Made by a program: the position numbers and the translations under genes
In this document: positions 1-8,440 of the stretch, in pieces
Layout of the letters: each line of letters opens with the position of its first letter
How positions within the stretch are numbered: the stretch's first letter is position 1
Notes under the pieces: model-generated
The model's database searches: none
What the model saw: only the letters and a program-made list of their open reading frames with translations
Told to the model about the DNA's origin: nothing
Source: SHAN690 sp040905305
GTDB taxonomy: Bacteria > Bacteroidota > Bacteroidia > Flavobacteriales_G > Salibacteraceae
DNA length: 14,187 nt
Reading direction: 5' to 3'
Assembly: GCA_040905305.1 (NCBI GenBank)
Contig: JBBDRU010000343.1
Span: 1 to 14,187 of the forward strand

Positions 1-1176
1 ATATTCTTCTCCAATTCCAATTCCGTTGTCTTCAACAGAAATTTCTACACTATGTTCATTCTCTTCAGCATACACCTTAACAACTGGATCAACATCATCT
101 TTTCGATACTTGATGGAGTTACTAATAAGGTTTTGGAAGATCGATTCCAATATTTGAGAAGATGAGTTAATTGTTGGAAGTTTCGTTATTTCAATGCTGG
201 CACTATTGCGATCAGTTTGGTCTTTTAGTGAGTGTAAAACCTTAGAAACAGTTTGGTTTAAATCGACTTCATGAAAATGAATATCGCTATTTTCCAACCT
301 TGAAAATTCAAGTAAATCCTCAATCATTTTTCTCATTCTATTTCCACCGTCTGTGGCAAAATGAATATATTCTATTGCCTTCTCATCGAGCTGGTTACTG
401 TATTTTCGCTCAAGTTGGCCCATGAAATTATTAACCATCCTCAATGGTTCCTGCAGATCGTGCGAAACGAAGTAAACGAATTCCTGAATTTCGTCTGACT
501 TTGCTTCTAACTCAACGTTCGTCTTTTTCAACTTACGTTGTTCTTCAAGTATTTCTTCCTGTAGTTGTTGTTGTTTCTCAAAAGTAATGTCAATTCCTTT
601 GTAAAGTTTAGGAATCAATGCTGAAGATAAAAAGCTGATGAATATGAGGTTGACCGAAATAGCAGCCCATTCGTCAACAGCCGTTTGGTTCACTTCATCA
701 ACCGGGCACAGATCAAAATAAACAAGTCCAGCAAAAGCGAAGCAGATGAAGGTATTGATCCAACTCCATCGATACGCAAATTTTACGGGCAAAATAAGAA
801 TCGCAAAAATGCAAGCGATTAATAAAAAAAGAAGTCCTGGCCCTTTCAATCCAACGTACAGCATTAAGTAAAAACCAGTTAGATAAGCAGTCGCAATTAA
901 TAAATGCTTTCGGGTATTGAGCGAAAGAGCACGCGAAAAGGCGATGACCATGAGCATTATTATCCCTAAAACATCAAACAGCACAACCATAAAGAGGTCG
1001 TTGACTAAAGCATAGATAATACCCGGAATGGTGGTTATTAAACTCAGTGGAATCACTACTTCCATCGTACCAGAAAACAAGCGATTTTGCCAATAGTCAA
1101 CGCTGTTTATAGGAGACTTATCATTTTGCAGACAATTCTTGCGGATAAATTGATAATAGGCGTTTAACAAACTCAT
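1..1176 (-). CDS. Membrane-bound sensor histidine kinase, C-terminus cut by window edge
   Basis: An open frame of 392 codons runs from the ATG at 1176 off the left edge. The first ~190 residues are very hydrophobic and give about six probable membrane helices (near 36-56, 61-81, 92-110, 114-130, 138-153, 168-188); I do not recognise this sensor domain. A Gln/Glu/Lys-rich coiled-coil stretch (about 199-232) leads to a HisKA domain with SHDLQEP, the phospho-accepting His being residue 239. An HATPase domain follows with the N-box NLISNSIKYR (Asn 352) and the G1 box DNGIGI (383-388). The F and G2 boxes lie beyond the edge. The expected role is ATP-dependent autophosphorylation and phosphotransfer to a response regulator not seen here. 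The start lies one base after the stop of the upstream giant kinase, so the two are very likely co-transcribed and perhaps translationally coupled. The signal is unknown. Confidence 0.9.
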   Translation of the reverse strand, partial: MSLLNAYYQFIRKNCLQNDKSPINSVDYWQNRLFSGTMEVVIPLSLITTIPGIIYALVNDLFMVVLFDVLGIIMLMVIAFSRALSLNTRKHLLIATAYLTGFYLMLYVGLKGPGLLFLLIACIFAILILPVKFAYRWSWINTFICFAFAGLVYFDLCPVDEVNQTAVDEWAAISVNLIFISFLSSALIPKLYKGIDITFEKQQQLQEEILEEQRKLKKTNVELEAKSDEIQEFVYFVSHDLQEPLRMVNNFMGQLERKYSNQLDEKAIEYIHFATDGGNRMRKMIEDLLEFSRLENSDIHFHEVDLNQTVSKVLHSLKDQTDRNSASIEITKLPTINSSSQILESIFQNLISNSIKYRKDDVDPVVKVYAEENEHSVEISVEDNGIGIGEEY

Positions 1177-1177
1177 C

Positions 1178-4100
1178 TCAAACCTGCTCTTTCGCTTTTG
1201 ATAGTGGAATAATGAAATGAAATTCGCTTCCCTTGTGAATCGTTGATGAAACCCACACTTTTCCTCCCAAAGATTCTATGGTTTTCTTTACCAAGGCAAG
1301 CCCAACTCCGGTTCCGCTGTATTGTTCTTTGGCGTGCAATCGCTGGAAGATCACAAATATTTTATCAAAATATTCTTCTTCGATGCCTATTCCATTATCT
1401 GCAATCGTGACTTGCAGATAACCTTTATTCTTCTTTGAAGAAACCTTGATGATCGGGTTAGTGTTTTCACTTCTGTATTTTAATGCATTGCTAATCAAAT
1501 TCTGAAAGACCTGAATTAAAGGTGCTTTATAACTTTCAATAATGGGCAATTCATCATAATAGATTTTGGCACCAGTGTTTTCGATTTCCCGGTTTAGCAA
1601 TCGCTTCACTTCTTCAACAATAGAGGTTAGTGATATACTTTCTATTTTGCTTTCTATCTTTCCTACTCTTGAAAATTCCAGAAGATCAAGTATAATTTGC
1701 CGCATTCGGTATGCTCCGTCAACGGCATAGTGAATGTATTGGTGCCCTTTTGCATCGAGTGCATGGCCATATCTTTTTTCCAGTTGTGTGAGAAAGCTGC
1801 TGATCATGCGCAGTGGCTCCTGCAAATCATGCGATGCTACGTAAGCAAACTGCTCCAATTCCTGATTAGAGATCGCCAATTCATGCGCTCTTTGCTCAAG
1901 GCTTTCGTTAAGCGTTCTCAGTGAATCCTCGTATTGCTTACGATAAGTAATATCCGTCATGGCGCCAACCATTCTTACTGCTTTTCCGCTTTGATCTCTG
2001 ATAATAACACCTCGGTCTATAACCGTGGCATAACTTCCGTCCTCCTTTCTATAACGATATTCAGAACTCCAGTTTGTGACCGATGGGTCATCCAGAGCAT
2101 TTTGTAAATCCTCTGACACTCGCTCTAAATCGCTTGCGTGTACATTTTTGTCCCAATATTTAGTATCGGTTTGTTTCTGAGTTTGTTTAGCACCAAACAA
2201 TTTTCCAAATCCAGAACCGAGGTACAAGCTTCCTTTTTCAATATTCCTATCCCAAATGGCATCGTTAGTGGCTTCAGCCACTTTATTAAATCGCTCATTT
2301 GACTGTGTGATATTTTGCTCCGCCACTTTTCTATCGTGGATGTCCTGATAGCTTCCGTATATGCTAAGGCACTTATCACCCTCTCGCTGTGACTGACCAA
2401 TGCACCTAATCCATTTCTTGTTTCCTTTGGCTGTTGTGACGAGCATCTCCAAATCAAACTCAACACCTTCATTGATGAGTGCTTCAACGGCCTCAGCCAT
2501 TTGATCTTTATCCTTTTGGCTATAAAACTCCTCACCGTTGGTTATCGTGGGGTTGTAGTCATCGCCCACTTCAAGTATTTCTCTTGTCATGGATGACCAA
2601 TACATCGATTGACCGTTTTGATTTGCAAGATTCAGTTCCCAGCTACCCACTTTTGATAATTTAGTAGCGCGTTCCAACAGGTCTTGCAGTTCTTTGATTG
2701 CAGTAACATCTCTACCAAAAGCAAACATGTAGCCCTCATCGCCAAAAACGTTGGAAGAGTTCCATGAAATCCACCGGTAACCCCCTGATTTTGTACGATA
2801 CCTATTAATATAGTTCCCAGCCAGGCGTTTGCCTGAGATGTTGTCTTTGTATTCATCAATTGTGCCATCCCTGTCTTCAGGGTGAATAAAATTGAAAATA
2901 GGCTCACTGGTCAATTCTTCTTCAGAGTAACCCGTTATTTCGCAAAAGGCAGGATTGACCTTTAAAAACTTGCTTTCCGGTGATACGGTTGCGATTATTT
3001 CTGGTGTGCTATTGAAAATCAGTTTTAATTCCTCTTCCTGCTGTTTTCTCACAATTTCAACACCTAACGTATCGATCAGTCCTAAAAACGGAACTGTTCT
3101 TTCATGATCAAGCCCGTCCACACTGAGTATGACCAACACCCCGATTAGTTTACCCGATTGCATTAACGGCACGCCTAAAGCTGTTTTTAAATCACATACT
3201 TGTGCTGCTTCATGCCTTAAAAAATCAGCTTCAGAGTCAATGTTTTCCCATTCCTGAACGCGCTGGGTTTCATATACCTTTCCAGGAAGTCCTTCTCCAG
3301 GCCCAACGTGTTTTACATGTTTGGTTAACCTGTAAAACTTTCTTCCCATTTTGGTTTCTGTGAAGTAAGAGCTTTGATTTAGGTAGTTTCCATCTTTACT
3401 TTTTAACCAAATTTCTGTCGCTGCAAAATCACCAAAACGGCTGAGGTATTTTAAGGTGCTTTTTAATATACTTTCCAGCTCTTTTTGATCATTGAACAAT
3501 TCAGCAATATGCTGCTTTAGGTTTTGCTGAATTTCGCTTCGTTTTGTTTGAGTAACATCTCTTAAAGCACCTATCATCCGCTGAGGGTTTCCCTTTTCAT
3601 CCCTGATCATATAACTGTTTTCCTCAACGTATATGTACGTATCATCCGCCTTTTTAAAGCGAAATGTATTTTGCCATCTTTCTTGGTTAGGATCATTTAA
3701 AAACGCCTCCCATTCAGCTTGATATGCTGCAATATCTAAATGGTGCGTGAGTTCTAGCCAGGTTTTCAATCTAAATGGTTCGCTCCATTGGTCATAGCCC
3801 AAAAGGCGTTTAAACCCATCGCCCCAGCTAAATTCATCCTTTGATACATTCCATTCAAAAATGGCCTCTTTGGTGGCCTTGTTAACATAATGATAGCGCT
3901 CATTGCTCTCTTGAAGTTTCTTTTCAAACTTTATTCGATCAGAAATATCAATACCCATACATTGAATCTCTGACGGATTTCCCTCTGCATCAACAATGCA
4001 AACAAAGTCCCAAATGGTGGTAACGATCCCGCCCTTTTCAGTGGGTTTGTCTATTTCCACTTTAAAAACCTTTTGCGGGTTATTAACGCATTGTTCAACT

Positions 4101-7100
4101 ACTTTGCCAACCCTTTCATGATGGTATTCACAAATACTGGGTAAACAGTTTCGCCCGATGACCTGGTTTTCATCAGTGTAAACCCAGCCAAAATCTTGTT
4201 TGAATTTTTTGTTTACGTAGGTATAATTACCAGCCATGTCTGTGCGAATGACGTAATTGGTCTGTGACTCATAAAAGCCTCGGTACCTCGATTCACTCTC
4301 GATAAGCTGTTCCTGCGTTTGAACAAGCTCGGTTATGTCTTGCGCTGTGCCGAAAAGTCTGAATACTTTTCCAGTTTCATCTTTTTCTCCATAGCCGTAT
4401 TCTTTGATTATTCTTTTCGCTCCTGACGGTGTTATGATCCGGTATTCAATATTGAATTTCTTCCCCGTTTTTTGAGTTTGCAGGCTGGATTTCTTTACCA
4501 TTTCACGATGCTCGGGATCAATAAACCCAAGGTAAGTTTGATGCTTTCCGTCAAAATCCTTTTTCTTAATACCAAACACATCATAAAGGTTGTTAGACCA
4601 CGATAATAGAGCATTCTCCAGATCAAAATCCCAACTGCCCATTTTTGCCAATCGCTGAGCCTCTTCTAAGTTCTTCTCGTTCTCTCTGATCTTTTTTTCG
4701 GTTTCAATCCGCTCGGTTACATCCCTAAAATTATCTACGATGCCGTTTATAACCGGATCGTGCAGCATGTTTGTAATGATCGCTTCCGCATAAACCCAAT
4801 GTCCCTTTTTGTGTTTGGCTCTTGCCACATGAGGTGCTTGAGGAATACCCGGCTCTTCCAATGCTTTGCCAATAACCTTTTGAATACCGTCTTGATCATC
4901 CGGATGCATGAGCTTGTCTAGCCTGATTTCTAAAGCTTCTTTTTCATTATAGCCCAACACGTTCTTGATGGATGATGAAACAAAAGACACGGTTCCGTCA
5001 GGATTGATGATGGCAACTGCATCCCCGCTGTTTTCCACTAAAGTTCTAAACCTGACTTCATTGAACTTCACCTTTCGCTCAACTTCTTTTTGTCGGGTGA
5101 TGTCATTAAAAACAATCACCGCACCTTTAGCTTTGCCATTTTCTATGATCGGTGTAGAAGAATACCGCACTAAAAATGAATCCCCGTCTTTTCGCCAAAA
5201 CAAATCTTCTTCAACCCGGCAACCGCTCAATTCAGTGCGTGATTTAAATATCGGACAATCTGCCTCGGGAAAATCTGAACCGTCAATATGCTTAGAATGA
5301 ATTAAATCATGAACGTTTTTGCCTAGCACTTCTTTTACCTCATAACCAAGCATCTCAGCCGCTGAAGGATTAATAAATGTGCATAACCCGTCATGATCGA
5401 TGCCATAAATTCCTTCCCCGGTTGACTCCAGGATCAACTCATGGTTTTTTGAAATCGCAAGCTGGTTTAGTTTCAGTACGATTATTTCTGCGATATTATT
5501 GAGTAAAATCTGCTCTTCGTTGAGAAGTAAATCATTTGATTCCTTGTCTGCACGTTCATCGATGTACACTTCAATATAAAGTAGATTCCCTTCTATGGTT
5601 CTCTGGTTTGAAGAGGCTAAACTTTTGTGATTCTTTATGCCTGAAGAGTAAATAACCTCCTTTTTATAAGTAATTGATGCCACCGTATGTTCAGGAAATT
5701 GAAAGCCTTCTGGAATGATGTTGTTGATGCTCTCTAAAAGTGTTCTCTCACTTTGTTCATTGAAAGTGATTTTCGAAATACTATTCAAACACTTCTGTTC
5801 CTTTATTCTTTCCCTTAAGTTTTGAACAGACAAACCCAATTCTTCTCTAGTCTTCACTTGTTCTGTTATGTCTAAAACAATCGAATCCCAATAGGTGCCC
5901 CCATCGGATGTTCGTGTTGGGTTACCGGCACCTCGGTGCCATCGCAAACTTCCATCAGGGTGGTGATAGCGCCACTCATGCTGCCAATGTCTCAACTCTT
6001 CCTTTGATTTTTTTATCGACTCAAAATGTGCATCTAAATCCCGTTTATCGTAGCGCCCCCAAATCAATTGATTGTTTTTTATAGCTTCATCTGGTTCTAC
6101 CCCCCACAGTTTCTTTGCGCCTTGACTCACTTGTTCCAAGTCATCTTTGCCGTCAATGTGTTGCACATACCTGAAAACCGCCCCAGGTATGTTATCGGCT
6201 ATCGTTTTAAATTGCGCTTCATTCTGCTTCCTCTCTGTAATATCAGTATGTGTGCCAGTCATCACTAAGGGTTTTCCATCGCCATCCCACTTTACAACCC
6301 TTCCCCGATCATTCACCCAAACAATATGACCATCCTTATGAAACATTCGGCATTCGATATCATAATAATCCGCTCGCCCCTCAAAGCAGTCTTTTACTTT
6401 ATCATCTGAGTATTTCACATCATCAGGATGCACCACATGGTACCAAAAATCAATACTCAGTGGTGTTATTTCATCTTTCTTGTATCCAATGATCTCTGCC
6501 CATCGTTCATTGATAAAAACCTTTTTAGTAGGGATATGCCATTCCCATGTACCCACGCGGGTAGCTTCTATGATGTTTTCAAGTTGCTCTGATTTAGATT
6601 GAAGTAACTCATTATGTTGGCTTTGTTCAAGACGGCCTTTATTTAGCTCAAAAAACTGAACCACCTGATTTCTCAACACGTTTAGGGCTTCGATTTGATC
6701 GGGTCCTAGTTTTCTCGACTTCCGATCAAAAACACAGAGTGTGCCCAAAGCGATTCCGCTATTTGTGACCAATGGTGCACCGGCATAAAAGACAAAATTT
6801 GGTTTGGAAATAACCAGTGGGTTGTTTTGAAAGCGTTCATCCTTTCGGGCATCAGTTACGCTAAAATAATTCGCCCCCGCATCTACGGCTTTTGCACAAA
6901 ATGAATCATCAATTGGCAATTCCTTTAGGTCTAAACCATGATTAGAAACGGTAATTTGCTTGTTGTCATATAGCAATGTGATCATGCTAACGGGAACATC
7001 ACATATCTGCGCAGTGAGTTTTGCGATATCATCAAGTTCTTTCCTGGGAAGCGATCCCGAAAGACCGTAACGGTTGATTTCTTCAATTCTTTCTTTTGAA

Positions 7101-7114
7101 GTAAGGTCAGGCAT
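1178..7114 (-). CDS. Giant soluble multi-PAS/GAF sensor histidine kinase
   Basis: The product has 1978 residues and no convincing signal peptide or membrane helix, so it should be cytoplasmic. Domains in order: GAF (about 25-160), PAS (173-297), PAS (300-422), a degenerate GAF-like segment (426-555), PAS (556-678), PAS (683-806), PAS (810-935), PAS (938-1065), PAS (1067-1193), GAF (1200-1358), PAS (1362-1476), PAS (1478-1598), PAS (1602-1730), HisKA and HATPase (1735-1978). Most PAS units end in a DITE/DVT-type motif, the usual PAC end and linker. The kinase core is complete: SHDLQEP with His 762, N-box around Asn 1876, DNGIGI (1906-1911), the F-box VIFQRL and GTGVGLA (1934-1940). It ends right after the HATPase fold, with no receiver or Hpt domain, so it should signal to a separate regulator. 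No bound cofactor can be assigned by eye. ATG start at 7114 without a Shine-Dalgarno. It precedes the membrane kinase by one base. Confidence 0.95.
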   Translation of the reverse strand: MPDLTSKERIEEINRYGLSGSLPRKELDDIAKLTAQICDVPVSMITLLYDNKQITVSNHGLDLKELPIDDSFCAKAVDAGANYFSVTDARKDERFQNNPLVISKPNFVFYAGAPLVTNSGIALGTLCVFDRKSRKLGPDQIEALNVLRNQVVQFFELNKGRLEQSQHNELLQSKSEQLENIIEATRVGTWEWHIPTKKVFINERWAEIIGYKKDEITPLSIDFWYHVVHPDDVKYSDDKVKDCFEGRADYYDIECRMFHKDGHIVWVNDRGRVVKWDGDGKPLVMTGTHTDITERKQNEAQFKTIADNIPGAVFRYVQHIDGKDDLEQVSQGAKKLWGVEPDEAIKNNQLIWGRYDKRDLDAHFESIKKSKEELRHWQHEWRYHHPDGSLRWHRGAGNPTRTSDGGTYWDSIVLDITEQVKTREELGLSVQNLRERIKEQKCLNSISKITFNEQSERTLLESINNIIPEGFQFPEHTVASITYKKEVIYSSGIKNHKSLASSNQRTIEGNLLYIEVYIDERADKESNDLLLNEEQILLNNIAEIIVLKLNQLAISKNHELILESTGEGIYGIDHDGLCTFINPSAAEMLGYEVKEVLGKNVHDLIHSKHIDGSDFPEADCPIFKSRTELSGCRVEEDLFWRKDGDSFLVRYSSTPIIENGKAKGAVIVFNDITRQKEVERKVKFNEVRFRTLVENSGDAVAIINPDGTVSFVSSSIKNVLGYNEKEALEIRLDKLMHPDDQDGIQKVIGKALEEPGIPQAPHVARAKHKKGHWVYAEAIITNMLHDPVINGIVDNFRDVTERIETEKKIRENEKNLEEAQRLAKMGSWDFDLENALLSWSNNLYDVFGIKKKDFDGKHQTYLGFIDPEHREMVKKSSLQTQKTGKKFNIEYRIITPSGAKRIIKEYGYGEKDETGKVFRLFGTAQDITELVQTQEQLIESESRYRGFYESQTNYVIRTDMAGNYTYVNKKFKQDFGWVYTDENQVIGRNCLPSICEYHHERVGKVVEQCVNNPQKVFKVEIDKPTEKGGIVTTIWDFVCIVDAEGNPSEIQCMGIDISDRIKFEKKLQESNERYHYVNKATKEAIFEWNVSKDEFSWGDGFKRLLGYDQWSEPFRLKTWLELTHHLDIAAYQAEWEAFLNDPNQERWQNTFRFKKADDTYIYVEENSYMIRDEKGNPQRMIGALRDVTQTKRSEIQQNLKQHIAELFNDQKELESILKSTLKYLSRFGDFAATEIWLKSKDGNYLNQSSYFTETKMGRKFYRLTKHVKHVGPGEGLPGKVYETQRVQEWENIDSEADFLRHEAAQVCDLKTALGVPLMQSGKLIGVLVILSVDGLDHERTVPFLGLIDTLGVEIVRKQQEEELKLIFNSTPEIIATVSPESKFLKVNPAFCEITGYSEEELTSEPIFNFIHPEDRDGTIDEYKDNISGKRLAGNYINRYRTKSGGYRWISWNSSNVFGDEGYMFAFGRDVTAIKELQDLLERATKLSKVGSWELNLANQNGQSMYWSSMTREILEVGDDYNPTITNGEEFYSQKDKDQMAEAVEALINEGVEFDLEMLVTTAKGNKKWIRCIGQSQREGDKCLSIYGSYQDIHDRKVAEQNITQSNERFNKVAEATNDAIWDRNIEKGSLYLGSGFGKLFGAKQTQKQTDTKYWDKNVHASDLERVSEDLQNALDDPSVTNWSSEYRYRKEDGSYATVIDRGVIIRDQSGKAVRMVGAMTDITYRKQYEDSLRTLNESLEQRAHELAISNQELEQFAYVASHDLQEPLRMISSFLTQLEKRYGHALDAKGHQYIHYAVDGAYRMRQIILDLLEFSRVGKIESKIESISLTSIVEEVKRLLNREIENTGAKIYYDELPIIESYKAPLIQVFQNLISNALKYRSENTNPIIKVSSKKNKGYLQVTIADNGIGIEEEYFDKIFVIFQRLHAKEQYSGTGVGLALVKKTIESLGGKVWVSSTIHKGSEFHFIIPLSKAKEQV

Positions 7115-7452
7115 AAGGTTTTAGGTCATCTTGGTGTAGTGAAGGTGTTGAGCTAAAGTAATCAGAAATATGGTCTTAGTGCTTGTTTTAAAATATAATT
7201 AGGCTTGAATGACTAAGCTAAGTGAAAAATTTGGGTAATCCATTATACTCTGGCTGCCTATTTTTTGTTTCCTGATATTTATCATGTTTTTAATTATAAC
7301 AATTGGGGGTAAACTGAACTAAATCCACGGATTAGCACTTCTGGCTGTAAGTAAGATGAGCATTATCATAAAAAAAGCAATCAGAACATGGGTTTCCCTT
7401 GATGAGCGCTTTGTGCGTAATCTATTACTTGCCCTAAAAGAATAAAAAGCAG
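7115..7452. other. Intergenic region, 338 bases, AT-rich, no assigned gene
   Basis: This gap lies downstream of the beta-barrel gene and upstream of the giant kinase gene, both on the minus strand, so it should hold the kinase promoter. On the minus strand TACTTTAG (plus 7153-7160) matches the Bacteroidota -7 pattern TAnnTTTG at all but one base, but no TTG sits at a suitable -33 distance, so I do not call it. A plus-strand ORF of 29 codons is at 7356-7445. I see no tRNA, no strong hairpin with a T-run and no long repeat. Confidence 0.5.
7356..7445 (+). CDS. Possible 29-residue small ORF (weak candidate)
   Basis: An ATG at 7356 opens a 29-codon frame ending TAA. The predicted peptide begins MSIIIKKAIRTW and ends LLLALKE. 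It is basic and hydrophobic, and its second half could form an amphipathic helix. There is no clear ribosome binding site or promoter, and it is oriented against both neighbours. An ORF of this length arises easily by chance, so this is listed only because the surrounding gap is otherwise empty. Confidence 0.12.
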   Translation: MSIIIKKAIRTWVSLDERFVRNLLLALKE

Positions 7453-8325
7453 TTAATGAACCTTTTTATGTCCCGGTTCCCAAATAATCCGAACAAATGA
7501 ACTTAGACGCTCTGTTTCCCTGTCAACAGGTATTCCAGCTATTATGCCTATGAGAAAGTTATCAGCGATTCCCAATCTCATTTGTGGTCTTATGGTCATA
7601 TCAAAATCATCCTCCCTAAAGGTTTTATTGAACTCTATCCCAATAAAATTTCGGGTTCCCGAAATCATGTAGTGAAAATTGGTATTCACTTCATAACTCA
7701 TCTCAATTTCTGACCTTCCGAAGTGCTGAACAAATGTTGGTCCCGTATATACCAGTGTGTGGTAATTGTTTTGCCACCTTTTGGCAAAAACAAAGAACGG
7801 ATTATAAACATTCCCGGTGATCAGTGGCTGCCCAAAATTATTGAAGTCGGAGAACTCAAACTCATTGATGTATCCGATAGCCATGGAGGTCGCTATTCTT
7901 TCATTGACGAAAAACGACCATTGCGTGGCCAGCTTCAAACTTTCCAAACGGTCTGAAGGTATTGAGTCACCTTTTGCGCCATTGACAGGTGCATAAAAGG
8001 TAAATGGTGTTTCAACTTCAAAGCCCAGTCGATTAATTGGTGCCCACTCATATTCCACCAGCGCTTCAAAGCTGTCATACTTGGTTTTATCAGTCATTCC
8101 AAACCCAACATTCCACTCCTTCTCCCCTTTTCTGGCGCCTAAATCCCTAATGAGGTCAATATAAAGTGGCTCAGCATGTAAAACCTTATCGGGGGTCTTT
8201 TTATCCTCTATCTCGAAAATATACAAGCTGTCTAGTTCAGCAATTGAAAGACTGTCCGTTTGAGCCAAAATATTTGTGGAAAACAATGAGAATAATAGAA
8301 AACCAAAAGTTGACGCGTCTTTCAT
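7453..8325 (-). CDS. Predicted outer-membrane beta-barrel protein, function unknown
   Basis: I place the start at the ATG at 8325 (290 residues), because it gives a clean signal peptide: MKD, then a hydrophobic core and a likely cut after LA near residue 21, leaving QTDS. The open frame extends upstream to a TTG at 8352, but that adds nine polar residues before the signal sequence. The mature part opens with a conserved-looking stretch HAEPLYIDLIRDLGARKG (50-67). The rest has alternating hydrophobic/polar strands rich in Phe, Tyr and Trp, as in outer-membrane barrels, and strand-like pieces reach the C-terminus. I recall relatives in Bacteroidota sometimes auto-named as phosphoribosylformylglycinamidine synthase; nothing here resembles PurL, so such a name should not be trusted. 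It lies 115 bases after the NdpA-like gene and may end the same transcription unit. Substrate unknown. Confidence 0.8.
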   Translation of the reverse strand: MKDASTFGFLLFSLFSTNILAQTDSLSIAELDSLYIFEIEDKKTPDKVLHAEPLYIDLIRDLGARKGEKEWNVGFGMTDKTKYDSFEALVEYEWAPINRLGFEVETPFTFYAPVNGAKGDSIPSDRLESLKLATQWSFFVNERIATSMAIGYINEFEFSDFNNFGQPLITGNVYNPFFVFAKRWQNNYHTLVYTGPTFVQHFGRSEIEMSYEVNTNFHYMISGTRNFIGIEFNKTFREDDFDMTIRPQMRLGIADNFLIGIIAGIPVDRETERLSSFVRIIWEPGHKKVH

Positions 8326-8440
8326 TGCCTGCAGTGTTGATGTTTTATGCAATAGTCGTCAATTCAGTAAATTCAAATTCACTAGTCGGTTTTGATTTAA
8401 TAATTTATAACAATAACCGCTACCCGAAAAGCAACCTTCA

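Noticed and set aside
2125..2535. Minus-strand open frame of 136 codons inside the giant kinase
   Set aside because: It is in another frame of the same strand; the kinase frame here encodes PAS domains without a break.
7356..7445. Small ORF as part of a toxin-antitoxin or regulatory peptide system
   Set aside because: There is no partner gene, promoter or ribosome site, and an ORF of 29 codons is expected by chance; kept only as a low-confidence feature.
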